A stretch of DNA of 64,000 nucleotides from Berberis thunbergii (lineage: Eukaryota > Streptophyta > Magnoliopsida > Ranunculales > Berberidaceae). The DNA lies in assembly GCA_003290165.1 (NCBI GenBank), contig QNQO01008294.1:1-64000 (forward strand), in the 5' to 3' direction. The notes beneath the pieces were generated by a model, which did no database searches, had not been told where the DNA came from, and was given only the letters and a program-made list of their open reading frames with translations. The translations under genes were made by a program, and so were the position numbers. Positions 11,436 through 22,934 of the stretch are shown here, one piece after another (positions within the stretch are counted from its first letter, which is position 1; every line of letters begins with the position of its first letter).

Positions 11436-12958
11436 GTTGTTTCGAGTCTTAGGATACTTTCCAACACAATGATGAGATTTGGTTTTTAATTGCATGACTT
11501 TAAGATGATTTATAAACATGATTCAAGATCTAAGATTATTCTTTGGTTAATGCTTATTTATGGTTATCATACGCAAATTCACATGAAATCAACTTAGTAA
11601 TTGGTACTCATAGCATGCTTAGTTGAATTTAACTCAGTATAACCCATATGTGAGTTTTGAGCCTATTGTTCCTTTGATTTTGAGAGTTTTTAGTTAGGTT
11701 ATCTTTTATTTCTTTTGTTAATAATAATTCGTTGCATGATCTCAATTTTGTTTGCTTTGGTTGCTACTTGGATTGCTTTCAAAATTAAGAATTAAACACT
11801 AGAACTTGTATTAATTTCGTTCAAAGCATCATATTGAATTGCATGACATGTTTGACATGATAAAGGCACCTAGTTTCCACCATTGCCAAATAAGCCCGAT
11901 CCATAATATTTTTCCTTTAGGTTAACCCCATTGAGCCTGTTATTAAGCCTTTTATTTCATTACCCTCATTCTCTATCCCTTAACCTAATAAAACAAGTGG
12001 AGAATAATTTGATTTGCAGATACTTTATTGTGGTTCAAGGTATGTTGAAAAGCAAGTGTGGGGGAAGACCTTTGTGGTAGTCAGTTCAAAAAGAAAGAGT
12101 TGCAAAAAAAATATATATATATATATATTGAAAAAAAAAGTTACAAAAGGGATACAAGTCCTTATCTTTATCCATTCAGTATTACAATACCATACAGATA
12201 ATTCAATTCTTTTTAAGTAGATACAAAATAATTGTTGAAGCTCTTCATTATCAATGAGCCACCTCGTAATTTTCCCACTTATGTCTTGAACCATATGATT
12301 CTTTGCTAATGTCTCTAATCTTATTGCATGCTTTCACCATTTCTTTAAGCCCTTTGAAAATTTCATATCCGTTCTTTCTCTTCCCTGGACCCCTGACCTC
12401 ATTACAACCTGAATTAAGACCTTTTGATTGAGTGTGTCTTGCAATACCACGATGTGCAAATTCGAATGAGGTATGAACATATGATGTCCTTAGTTCTTGC
12501 ATTGAAATAGTAACATTCCTTCCATGAGATCATATAGCTATAAAAAAAAAAAATAGAAGTCAGAAAATGTCATTCTTTCTTGTTATATCATATGTGAGCT
12601 ATTTGTTTCTCTTTTACATCAATCCTCTCACATATAACTAGAATAGGAAGAGTGATTTTACCAAACAATCAGTGAAAAAGAAAAGAGTGCATCCAATGAG
12701 ATTTTTTGGGTTAATTCTTCTTGGCACGCGCTTGAGTTTCACAGTCACTTGGATTGATTTAATTGTAAATTTTTATATCATTGTTATGAACGTGTATTAA
12801 TTTTCGAATGATGTGGATTTAATCTCGTGTTTACAAAAAAAATCTTAACATGTCATGATCCATTGAAAATCTCTGAGACAAATGTTGGAAAGTATAGATT
12901 AAGTCATTTGAGTCTTTTATTTTTGTTTCTTGGATTTGCTCGAGGACTAGCAAAAGAT
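11101..12958 (+). other. Post-pol non-coding spacer of the outer element
   Basis: AT-rich spacer with an (AT)n run at 11400-11426, another at 12112-12129, and the exact 13-mer AAGTGTGGGGGAA at 11295-11307 and 12054-12066. The same 13-mer recurs at 12959-12971 as the true polypurine tract. The box TTGCTCGAGGACTAGCAAAA is at 12936-12955. I see no env-like frame or other gene. Confidence 0.65.
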
Positions 12959-12973
12959 AAGTGTGGGGGAATT
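12959..12973 (+). promoter_or_regulatory. Polypurine tract of the outer Athila-like element
   Basis: AAGTGTGGGGGAATT directly abuts the TG of the 3' LTR at 12974. It is the expected primer site for plus-strand DNA synthesis. Confidence 0.8.
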
Positions 12974-12986
12974 TGATAGGAGCATA

Positions 12987-13485
12987 CACTACACCAAAAG
13001 GGCAGTTTAGCTACGCCAAGCTGGCCACGGTTCTAAACCGTTGGTGTATTTGCCGCGGCCAGAAACCGTAGCTATAAGTACCAACGGCTTAAAATCGTGG
13101 GTAAAAAACAACCTGGCCACGGTGTAAAACCGTTGGTATAGTTGGCACGGCTAAAAATCTTGGCTAATAGTAGCAACGACTCCAGACCGTGGGCATTATT
13201 CGCAACGGCTCAAAACTGTTGCAACAAAAAAATTTAGCAACGGTTATAAACCGTGGCTAGATCTAGCAACAGCTCAAAACCGTTGCAACAAAAAATTTAG
13301 CAACGGTTCTAAACCGTGGCTAGATCTAGCAACGGCTCAAAACCGTTGCAACAAAAAAATTTAGCAAGGGTTCTAAACCGTGGCTAGCTCTAGCAACGGC
13401 TCAAAACCGTTGCAAAAAAAAATTTAGCAACGGTTCTAAACCGTGGCTAGCTCTAGCAACGGCTCAAAACCGTGGCTACATGAAA
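12987..13485. repeat. Left subterminal repeat array of the CACTA element
   Basis: More than a dozen imperfect palindromic units of the form AACGGCTCAAAACCGTTGC or GGTTCTAAACCGTGGCTAG. Many are joined by AAAAAATTTAGC. They occur in both orientations. They are presumed transposase-binding sites. Confidence 0.8.
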
Positions 13486-13499
13486 AGCTGAAAAAAAAA

Positions 13500-13680
13500 A
13501 ATTGGGCGGGCTATTTTGGCGCTCGACCTTCCCTCTACAAACCCTCTACTCGACTTCGTCTCCTTCCCTGCTCCCTCCCTCGACTTCCCTCCTCCCCTCC
13601 TTCCCTGCTCCATCGACTTCCCTGCTCCTCCCTCGACTTCAAAATCGATCAACCACTACAACCGAACAGGTACTCTCTCT
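13500..13680 (+). promoter_or_regulatory. Possible transcript leader or first exon inside the CACTA element
   Basis: A C/T-rich segment (repeated CTCGACTTCC motifs) ends in CCGAACAG followed by GTACTCTC, which could be a splice donor. Its position just inside the left subterminal repeats suggests a transcription start or 5' leader from which the captured exons, all plus strand, could be read. This is inference from composition only. I cannot see a convincing TATA box. Confidence 0.3.
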
Positions 13681-15337
13681 CTCACTCTCTTTTATTTATG
13701 ATGAAATTAGGGTTCTCTTTTATTTATGATGAAATTAGGGAATCAATCTCTGACCTAACTAGCATGAAATTAGCCACTGCAATCGATGATTGTTTTTTTA
13801 TTTATGACTGACCAAACTAGCATGAAACTTAAAAGGTGGAATCAATCTCCTTTTGGCAATATTCTTATTCTTATCAATATTCTTATTTATGTACTTTGTT
13901 ATTTGTTGAATTTTACCCTCTAATGGTTGATGGATTCTCGTATTCAGCACGAATGCACCATTTAGTTGGACAACCAGTGACTTGAACCATAGAGCCTTTT
14001 TCAAGTCAAAAGACATACCTTCATTATTTAGACTACATCCAAATTTACCTTTCTTTTTGTTTAGTTTTTTTATCACCAAAACACAGATTTCATTGGGACG
14101 AAATTTAATTGTACAGTTGATATATCAGCACCATTTAGTTTTTTGGGTCACTTTTTCTTCGAATGATTAATTCATGCTTTACAAAAAAGTAATACATATT
14201 TGTAATCATCTATTCGAAGTGCTCATTAGTTAGTGTTTTTTTTGTTGCTCTTTTAGCTGTTGAAAAATTCCAAGTAAACTCGATAAGCATTATTTATCCA
14301 TAGCCTTTAGTCGAGATTGATCTCATGTGAGAATTTTGTCTAAGCTAAACAAATCTGTTTAACCACACTCCATTTTCAAAGAAATTCCTTGTTCGTATTC
14401 CATATGAATTGGGCAGTCGTACAAAGGGGCATTTGTTCAGATACTCATCGACACCATTCTTAGATCATCAATTTTATACACACTTTCATAGTCTTTGTTT
14501 CTTTAGAATTCTTTGAGCTTGGGCAATATTGTTATGAGTTGGGTAGTTTGGGGCGTGATGCATTTCATCTTGTATCTCTCCTCATGTGGCCTAGGTGCTT
14601 GAGGGGCCCAAAATATAGTTGTAGATGCTACACTATACAATCACAATCACTTCAGTAGTTCAGTTATGCAAGTGTAACCTTTATAAGTTATGCAATACAT
14701 AAAGCTTAAGGGCCAAGTTCGTGAGTATCTAATATGAAGATTGATTACTTGTCAAACATTATAGTCTTTCTATACCATGCATTTTTGTTTCTCCAACTGT
14801 ATTTGTTTCTCAAAGGGGTGGGTCTTCGAGGCATGATGCCAGAGAGAAAAGGAGCCATTTACTCCTCTTCGATTGATATTTGATTCAGCTTAGATCAACA
14901 ATTATTTGCCCACATTGAAGTTTAAGAATGCATGATTTAGCTTCTATACCATGCATTTTTTTTAAAGATACGGTCGTACTTTTTTTTTTTTTTTAAAGTT
15001 ATCAAACCATATTTATATATCAGAGGTCAGACCAAAACATCCTTATTACATTGATGAGCTACAAGAGCATTCCTTATGTGTTCATATCACGAGCCCCAGC
15101 TAATTAAGATCATCAATGTTTTTTCTGCATAGCTTTTCTACTTGTAGTAAGCACTCTTATGATGCCCACCTATCTCAAACACTAGGCCTCATCTTTGCTT
15201 GATAAATGAATTTCAAATGCATGTTCCAGGTACTTGTCAACCTGGTTTATCATGGATTTAGCTTCGACAATCCCATTTGAAGGTCTAGGATATTTGTTTA
15301 CCGGGAAGCACAAAATGGGTCTTTCTTACTGACACGG
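13681..15337. other. CACTA interior, no recognised gene
   Basis: AT-rich sequence with short scattered open frames, none with motifs. A local duplication of a TTTATTTATGATGAAATTAGG stretch occurs at about 13688-13740. The part just before 15338 could be intron of the captured ATAD1-like gene. Confidence 0.4.
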
Positions 15338-18300
15338 GTGTTATTGACAAGTGCTGCATTTGTTCATTTGAAGCAAGCTGAGTTCTCCAAGTACACCCGG
15401 AATTTATCATCTGCAAGTCGTTCGATATTGCTCTCAGGCCCTGATGGTAAGTTGCTTCTTACATGTGATCTGTTTGATATGTTGGAAGTTTGCATTCATT
15501 CATCATTTGGTTGTCATCCTAATTGGCATTTTTTTGATTGGCAAAGAGATGTACCAACAAATGCTTGCCAAAGCTTTAGCACATTATTTTGAAGCCAAGT
15601 TGTTGTTATTAGATGCAACCGACTTTTCCCTCAAGGTTAGTAGACACAGTCTTCTACTTACCTTGCCTAAATGCTTACTCCTTATCCTCCCTAAACGCTT
15701 TTTTGGATTTTGTCATTGGCTTCCTACAGATACAAAGCAAATATGGCTGCAGCAATAAAGAAACTGTAAGATTCTTAAATTTAAATTCTTCGAATGAGTA
15801 TGGTTTCTTGATATTATGTTATATATTTTTGTATGTGGGTGCTACCATTCAAAAATTACCCTGATTATAGGCTTGGTAACATATTTACAAAAGAAAATTG
15901 AATTGACAGAGAAGGATAAATTGCTTACCTAGGGCTAAAGTAAAAAATATTTCATTTAGCCCAGTGGGTCCTTTGGCGTTAGCTTAGACAGAATTTTTGC
16001 AAACAGGCGTCATCTCACACTGGCGACCACTTCCATGTTTAGAACTATAAACACCATCATGACCAGGCATGAAATGCTTAACGTTTGGTTCCGATCTCTA
16101 TTTGTTTTAGAATTAACATCCATATATAGGGTTCCAGCCCACATATGCTAAACAAACTATTAATATATCAACGATGTCAAAACTTTCTTTATATTTATAG
16201 CCAAACCAAATATTTATTTCATTCAAAATGTATTTAAATGAATACAAGTATCAATTTCATTATATGTTTTATTTTACAGGATTCGCAGTTCCATCCCAGT
16301 TATTTTTATATCTCATACATTCTATGCATTTGGTGTATAAAGGTCTTTCTTCTTTTCTTCTTGCAGCCCTTCAAGAGATCTATCTCCGAGACAACACTGG
16401 AGAGAATGTCCAACTTTATTGGTTTTCTGTCACTCATCTCCACAAATGAGGAGAACAAAGGTGGTGGTGAGTATTGTACATTTGTTTTTATTTATTTATT
16501 TTCAGTTTGTTTGTTTGATTATTTTTATATGTCTAAGTCTATACGAAATAGGAAGGTAGAACTTTCTGGTTCAATGGTGGTGTATAGTGTTATTTAATTA
16601 AGTTATGTGCTGAAGATAGATATTTCTGATTTGTTATACATGATACAGCTCAGTTTCTTCCCCGTTTTAGCATTTTTTGAGAATCAGAGAAGTGCTTAAG
16701 AAACTATAACCATTCTGAATCATCATTTGGCTTCAATATACCAAGGCATACTGTTCTTTTTCTTCTTTTTTTCAGGGGGGAGGAAGCACCCTGCCTAGCT
16801 ATGTGATAGTGTATTAGGAGTGCCTATCAATAACTTTTTGTGTTGTTCTTCCTTGGGCTGTGTGGGGCTCATCACTACTGTATTAATTCACTTTGTGACC
16901 CATATATAATGTCTTTCAGATGTTAGTGTTTTCCCACATTGAGTCGGCTGTGGTAACAATGAAAGAGTATTAAATCTTCTCTGATTGTCACAAAATAAAC
17001 ACCAGTGTGTGGCATCGTCTAATGGGTTAATATCAGTGAGAATAGATATAACATCCTGTCTAATACGCATAGTGCACGGGTGTGAGGAGCACTTGGGGTA
17101 TTATCCCCCACTTCGAATGGGAAATTACAGTGGTAACGATCCACAATTGTGGTGAATCCCCTATTAGCAACTCAGCCTTTTGAGAAAATCCCACACCTTA
17201 TTGTTCGATGTTGACTAAGTGAGGACAGTGTAGAGGGGTGTTAATTTTCATTTATATATTTTGAGTCGAGGATTTTGGAATTCCCTTATAGGATGGAAAT
17301 GGTGCTTCTTTTGAAGTTCAAAGATATGATAATGAAGTTGGTTCACAATATTTTGTTACTTATTGATTTTCATAGTAGGAAATTTGATGAAACTTTGAGT
17401 TTTTAGCAAGTCTACTGCAAATATTTCTTTTAGTTGTTTATGCGTTTGAATAGAACCTTTTAGTTTTTGAGAAAGACATTTTCATCCCCATTCCCTCCCC
17501 CCCTTTTTTTCCTGAGAAGAAATGCATAGATCATCGTAAAGTTTGATTGCCCACTCGAGTTTTGCATTGGCTGAAAACACTATAAGATTTAGTTCTAGTC
17601 TTACTTTATCTCATGATTCCTCCGAAAATTTTCAGCTCCTCTCAAGCACGCCAGTAGCTGGTCTTTCGATGAAAAAGTCCTTGTAAATGCACTTTACAAG
17701 GTAAAATTTATGGCCAACTTCCAATGTTCTATGATGTTCAAGTTTTCTTCACTTCTAAATACGATACAGTGCTGAGGTCTATATGATCCATATTTCCATT
17801 AAATTGTTGATGGTTGTGGTTTGATGTTGACTTCATGATGCAGCCTTTAGTTTCCGTATCCAAAACCAGTCCTATTGTTCTCTATTTAAGAGATGTTGAG
17901 AAACTACTCTTCCGATCACCAAGGTTATACACCATGTTCCAAAAAATGTTGAAGAAATTATCGGGATCAATATTGATCCTTGGTTCATGGATAGTGGACT
18001 CAAAAAATGATTATACTGATCTTGATGAACCACTCGGCCAGATATTTCCTTACAACATTGAGATCAAGCCACCCGAAGATGAGAGCCATCTTGTTAGCTG
18101 GAAAAATCAATTGGAAGAAGACATGAAAATGATTCAATTTCAAGATAATAGAAACCACATCACTGAGGTACTTGCTGCGAACGATCTTGAGTGTGACGAT
18201 CTTGGTTCGATTTGTCTTGCAGACACAATGGTTATTAGTAATTATATTGAAGAAATTGTGGTGTCAGCGATTTCTTATCATTTGATGAATAACAAGGAAC

Positions 18301-18766
18301 CTGAATACAGAAATGGAAAACTTGTCATTTCATCTAAGAGGTGAGCCCCAATTCGCACAGTTATTTTATTATATTTGTTTTGGGTTTACTCTTATTTAGA
18401 TTATTAACTTTTCTAGTTCTGTTTACACTGTTTTTTTTTCTCTGATCATGGATCAGTTTGTCCCATGGATTGGATATATTCCAGGAAGATAAAAGTGGTG
18501 GAAAAGATACTCTGAAGCTGGAAACAAATTGTGAATCTGTCAAGGTCTGTATGACTGAGTTCTCCCTGACAATACAGAGCAATGGAGTTGATACAAAGAT
18601 CACTAGCCTGACTTTACCTCCTTTTGTTCCCATGTTCTAGGACGATGCAAATGGTGTGAAACCCACATCACAAAGTGAGACCTAGGCTCCTGAAAACAGA
18701 ACTGAAGCAGAAAAATCTCTCCCACCAGTAAAGAAGGATGGCGAGCTTCCACCTCCAAAAGCTCCT
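15338..18766 (+). pseudogene. Captured fragment of an ATAD1-like AAA ATPase (N-terminal half, eight exons)
   Basis: Exons at 15338-15446, 15547-15635, 15730-15765, 16367-16460, 17636-17700, 17844-18340, 18457-18544 and 18641-18766, most with good GT/AG borders. Landmarks in order are LLTSAAFVHLKQAEFSKYTR, ILLSGPDG, MLAKALAHYFEAKLLLLD, FKRSISETTLERMS, HASSWSFDEKVLVNALYK, SPIVLYLRDVEKLLFRSP, NIEIKPPEDESHLVSWKNQL and SAISYHLMNNKEPEYRNGKL. They match the region upstream of the catalytic AAA domain in plant ATAD1/DAA1-type proteins. The fragment stops at KKDGELPPPKAP, just before the linker to the Walker A/B core, so the active ATPase domain was not captured. An in-frame TAG in the last exon (18683-18685, before APENRTEAEK) breaks the frame. 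The intact family members are larger two-part proteins; this piece cannot hydrolyse ATP. Confidence 0.85.
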
Positions 18767-19212
18767 GTAAGTTCCGTCTTCTCATTGTTGTACCTGAAAG
18801 CTGTAATATGGGTACTTTTGGATGTTATCTTGAAACTTTTGATAGTTCTGCCATATTATTATTTACCACTATGGCGTTTCTTTTCTGGAGGCAGGCATAA
18901 AAGTTTTTTTTTATGCATTCTACAGACATTTCTTTGTTGCCATCCATGCATAGTTGTGATTCAGTGTGAAATTTTCATACTTGATGATAGTTGTGGTTGT
19001 GTCAAGACATTTTCATATTTGTTACCCAGACCTAAGACTTTTACTACTCTTGTCAAATTTATTTTAATTGACCCCTGTCTTAACTTCTGAACCGTTATTA
19101 GTGTTTTTGGACAAAACAAAATTAACTCTTAACCTTCCATTTTTATTTAAAAAAAATTTGATTTCTTATTATTATGTCAATCTACTTCTGAAAATGGATA
19201 TGTTTTACTTTA
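18767..19212. other. Junction between the ATAD1-like and PUR3 fragments
   Basis: Begins with the donor GTAAGTTCC of the last ATAD1-like exon and runs into T-rich sequence before the PUR3 exon. The two source genes are unrelated, so the acquisition breakpoint must lie here, inside what is now a composite intron. Confidence 0.45.
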
Positions 19213-19575
19213 TAAGGTACTCAGGTCCCACTATACACTTTGTTGATGAAAACTATGATATCGGTCGTATTCTTGCTCAAAGGGTTGTACCTGTACTGGC
19301 AAATGACACAGCAGAGGAGTTGGCTGCGAGGGTGCTACAAGAGGTAATTATACCTAGATTAACTTTTCTAAATTTGGTTGCTCACATCATTGTTAAATAT
19401 GCGCAAAAATATAATGTGCCACTAATGAATCAACGTTTCTGCCTTTGATTATCGGTTTCAGGAACGTCAATTGTATGTAGAAGTAGCTTCTGCACTATGT
19501 GAAGAGTGAGTAGTTTGGAGACAAGATAGGGTCCCTCTAATTCAAAGCAGGGAAAACCCTGAGCATTTCAGTTAA
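19213..19575 (+). pseudogene. PUR3: Captured C-terminal exons of phosphoribosylglycinamide formyltransferase
   Basis: Two exons (about 19213-19343 and 19462-19575) encode YSGPTIHFVDENYDIGRILA, QRVVPVLANDTAEELAARVL, then ERQLYVEVASALCEE and VPLIQSRENPEHFS. This is the C-terminal third of plant GAR transformylase, which transfers a formyl group from 10-formyl-THF to glycinamide ribonucleotide in plastid purine synthesis. HFVDE.YD.G and the ending LIQSRENPE are family hallmarks. The catalytic N-terminal part with the substrate-binding GSN and HPSLLP motifs is missing. A single TGA at 19507-19509 replaces a conserved arginine (CGA to TGA is the simplest path). The frame then stays open to the natural-looking TAA at 19573-19575. 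The left exon border is uncertain. Confidence 0.8.
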
Positions 19576-20065
19576 TTGTGCATGCATCACAGCTTTTTTT
19601 ATTTCGGTAAGTGACTTGCGATGAATTTGTAACCTGGTGAGTTGTAATCATCTGTCAACAACTTCCTCAAATGCTCCTAGTCTTTGCTTGAAAATGTTGC
19701 AAAAGTCTCGTATGTCAATGAAATTTAGCAATCTTTGTTTATTACTTGATTGCAAACTAGTAATTCAATTTGAATGACGTCTTTCACAGTGGAGATTCAG
19801 AGTGACTGGAAATGGAAAAGTTAAATGATAACTTTTATAACTAACAAAACTTATTTTTTCCAGCATTTGTTTTTCTTCGAATGCATGATTGGTTTGAGCC
19901 AATTGCAGGTAATTGTGGCAAGTACTTGTGAAGGTGCATAGCTTCGCTTGGCTCTATACTTTATTTTGAAGCTTCAGTCCAAATTAAGAACTTGATTTTT
20001 GTTTGGATTTGTAATGGGTGTTTTTGAATACCCATTTGTTTGATTTCTTCATCCCTAGTGTAAAA
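19576..20065. other. CACTA interior between captured fragments
   Basis: The first part resembles a 3' untranslated region of PUR3 (directly after its stop). The rest is T-rich and leads to the next exon. No gene, RNA or repeat is recognised. Confidence 0.4.
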
Positions 20066-20167
20066 AGTATCCAATTTTGGGTTCGGGGTTGAAACTTGCA
20101 AAGTTAGGTGACATCAAAGATGCAGTCATGTGTCATCCTACATTCGTAACTGTGGATGATATCAAGG
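20066..20167 (+). pseudogene. Captured exon of a dienelactone-hydrolase-like protein
   Basis: One exon encodes GSGLKLAKLGDIKDAVMCHP and TFVTVDDIK and ends near the donor at 20168. This matches the part of plant dienelactone hydrolase / endo-1,3;1,4-beta-glucanase-like alpha/beta hydrolases just after the nucleophile elbow (family form: KLAK.GDI.AAV..HPSFVTVDDI.EVKVPI). The nucleophile Cys and the catalytic Asp and His lie in other exons, which I do not find. The exon is an orphan fragment in the sense orientation, between PUR3 and two unidentified exons. Confidence 0.6.
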
Positions 20168-20678
20168 GTATGACATTTTTCTCTAAATATCTTATATCTT
20201 TTCTGTAATAAATTTTTTCTTTCAAAATAAGAGGCTGCCAAGTTTTAATCACAAATGATCTATAAATGACTTCTAAGCAAGTTCTATAACTAGTTACCTA
20301 TTTTTCTAAGGTCTGCCTGGTATTAAAATTGGTAGGATTTCATGAAGTTTGGATGCTGCATGTTCTAAGGTCTGCATGTTCTAATGTTTATCCTATTGTT
20401 AAGCATTTCAAGTTGTTGTCTGTTTAGTGTATACAGTACAGATATGCTGATTTTTAAGTATATGCTGCTTGTAATGCTTCCATTTATCCCTTCTAGTTCC
20501 AGCTATGCTGATTTTTTAAGTAGTTTTGAATGGAAATAAGTATATGCTGCCTGGTCTTTGTTAGTTTCCTTTCAAATTTTTTTTGTTTTTTTGACAAAGT
20601 AAGTTTTGTTGTCAGGATGGTAGAAACTCCAATATTGCATACTTGTCCTGAAAAGTCGCATTTTCTTTGTGCATTCAG

Positions 20679-20862
20679 GTTGAAACTGTTGCCCAGTTTG
20701 GTGTTGTACTACAGAAGCTGCTCTTGCAAGGTATTGCCGGTGCTTTTTGTTCATTTGTTTAAGATTATGAACTTCGAGTATCCTAGTCCTAACAGAATTT
20801 CTCATGCAGGTCTTGATATTACGATTCTTGGATCCAATGATTTCTATTCATACCGGAATCAG
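20679..20862 (+). pseudogene. Two unidentified captured exons
   Basis: Segments 20679-20730 and 20810-20862 have CAG acceptors and GTATTG/GTACCT donors, and splice in phase to give VETVAQFGVVLQKLLLQ followed by GLDITILGSNDFYSYRNQ. Composition and borders look like genuine exons of a fifth source gene, or of one of the four already named. I do not recognise the protein. Confidence 0.4.
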
Positions 20863-22405
20863 GTACCTTTACATTCTCTTCAAATATTCTACCTATCATG
20901 TGGTTAGTTGAAGTGATAAATTTTGAGCATTAATCTAGCCTTTTAGTTTCTTCACTTCAGCTGTCTCATGTAAAACATGCCCTGAGGATACTGAAGTTTG
21001 ATTGCTTTATCTTGAATGTGTTTTTTTCCTCTTCTTCTTACTTTTTTTTTGTTCAGCATAATAAGAATGGAATTGAGTAACCAATTAGAAGGGATACTTC
21101 AGTTAGCTCTTATGTCATGAATCAAACCAGTAAATACGATCATGCAATATTCTTCTGTCAGTTTCTAGGGCTTTATTTCATTAGTTGTATATGTCGGTGA
21201 CTTAGTTGTTACCGGGGTATGTAAGAATATCCATACAAAGGGTTTGATTCCTCTCGAGCACTTTTTGGGTATAGAAGTATGAGATTCAACCATTAGAATA
21301 AATTTCTGACTAAGAAAGTAAAGCATATACTCAAATCTATGAAAATTAGGAGGATTGCTAAAGTTGGTATGGAACTATGGAAGTAAATTGAATAAGAAAC
21401 AAACAACACTCGAATTCTTCTACTCATGCATTTAAGTTCTCCTAAGAGAACATTTTGAACTTATCTACAGGAAGTTACATTTGACACCATTCTATACTTG
21501 GGAGGACTGCACATGAATCCATTCAACGGTAATGGGATTGCAGCGTAACAAGTTTGCTTGCCTATCCTCAAGTCTAATCTAGTACGAAGAAACCCATAGG
21601 AAGAAGCACATCTTCTAATGTCACTGTAGCAGTTTTCTTGATCAGAACTACTAACTGGATCGTATTTGTTTAGTTTGTTTGGTTTTTTCATTTTTTCTGA
21701 GGAATGCATAGATATGTTAGGCATGTCACTGAAAAATCTCAACTATATCCATAATTTTCTCAAAAAGTGACTTCACCAAAGAATAACACCCAATTCAACA
21801 AACATACCTCAGAGCAATTACCAAACGGATGTGTAACCACTGCTAAAAACAAAACCAAACAAGTTGCTACTGAAACAGAACCTGATAGGGCTGCTGCTGA
21901 AAACAGAGCAATTACCTACTACTGCAAACAGAAAAAAAAAAAAACCAAAAGGCTCTGAAACCACCCCTCTTTGTTCTTCGTTCCTTGAATATTTATGTCA
22001 TAATGATTGTTATGAAAATTTTCACATTCTAATATTAGCTTGATATCATTAACTATTTGCTAAGTTTCATGTAAAGTGACATATCGAATAAAGTTTGATT
22101 ATGAATAGGAAGAAATATGAAATATAAAAGAGAAAAAACAAAAAGGGAAAAGAAAAACAGAATTGTCGCACAGTGGTGCGTATTGTTTCTCATCAGCTTG
22201 AATCCGAATTTTTCCTTGTCAAATATGTGTTCATTTAGAACAGAATGGTTATATGGTGTCTCTTTGGATATTCCTAAATCTACTATTTTTAGATTTTAGA
22301 AGTTGTGCTGTGCCATATGGTACACATATACATGCACAGGAACAGGTTGCCTTCTGGTCTATTTGCAACATGGTGCTCACTCTCTTTATCCTTCTGTATT
22401 TGCAG
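20863..22405. other. CACTA interior between captured fragments
   Basis: AT-rich. The stretch 21170-21260 contains YVGDLVVTG-like and HTKGLIPLEHFLGIE-like translations on the plus strand, reminiscent of copia reverse transcriptase, but too short and broken for a call. Otherwise nothing recognised. Confidence 0.35.
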
Positions 22406-22601
22406 CAAAATAAACAGATTTTGATTGATGCTGTTGTCCATGCTGTAAATGAGGACTATGCTGAGATGGCAAATGATTTCACCAGACTTGGTTTTCTTGC
22501 TAGTGGATCGAATGTAGCTCCCATAGTTCCAGCTTTAGAAGCTATCTGGCAGAACTCATCTGGAAAAGGACTAGCAGATTTTAATTTTCGCAGTGTTACT
22601 G
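22406..22601 (+). pseudogene. Captured exon of a plastid ABC1/UbiB-type kinase
   Basis: The exon starts after TTTGCAG and ends at ACTG|GTAATG. It encodes LIDAVVHAVNEDYAEMANDF, TRLGFLASGSNVAPIVPALE and AIWQNSSGKGLADFNFRSVT. This is the C-terminal region after the kinase core in plant ABC1K proteins (Activity of BC1 complex kinase), close to the ABC1K1/PGR6 type. Those proteins act on prenylquinone metabolism in plastoglobules. The ATP-binding alanine-rich loop and catalytic residues lie in other exons and are absent. Readthrough past the donor gives a short unrelated tail ending at 22672. Confidence 0.75.
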
Positions 22602-22934
22602 GTAATGTTACTGGCAGAACCCACCTTGTTTGCATGATGTTAACGACAACCGTTGGATCTATTGGCATCTAGTAACCTAGGCAACTGATTGGCCTAACAT
22701 GGAGGTGTTTTGAAAGGGACATCACCTAGTTGTATTAGGAATAATTATGTATTTGATTAAGTGATCATGTTGGAGGTTTGGAGCAATCACGATGACCAAT
22801 TGCTTGTAATATGTTGAATTATTATTGATAATTAATTTGTTTAATTCAGGCTGAATTAGAGCTAAATTAGTTCATCCAATTCATGATTCTTTTGTCTCAT
22901 TTGTGTGGACTGTGTAAGGACTGATTTTGCAGGT
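22602..22934. other. CACTA interior before the right subterminal repeats
   Basis: AT-rich, with no recognised exon. It resembles intron or 3' flank of the last captured gene. Confidence 0.35.

Noticed and set aside
21170..21300. Copia reverse-transcriptase-like words (YVGDLVVTG, LIPLEHFLGIE)
   Set aside because: Too short and without flanking RT motifs; could be a real scrap but I cannot support a feature.
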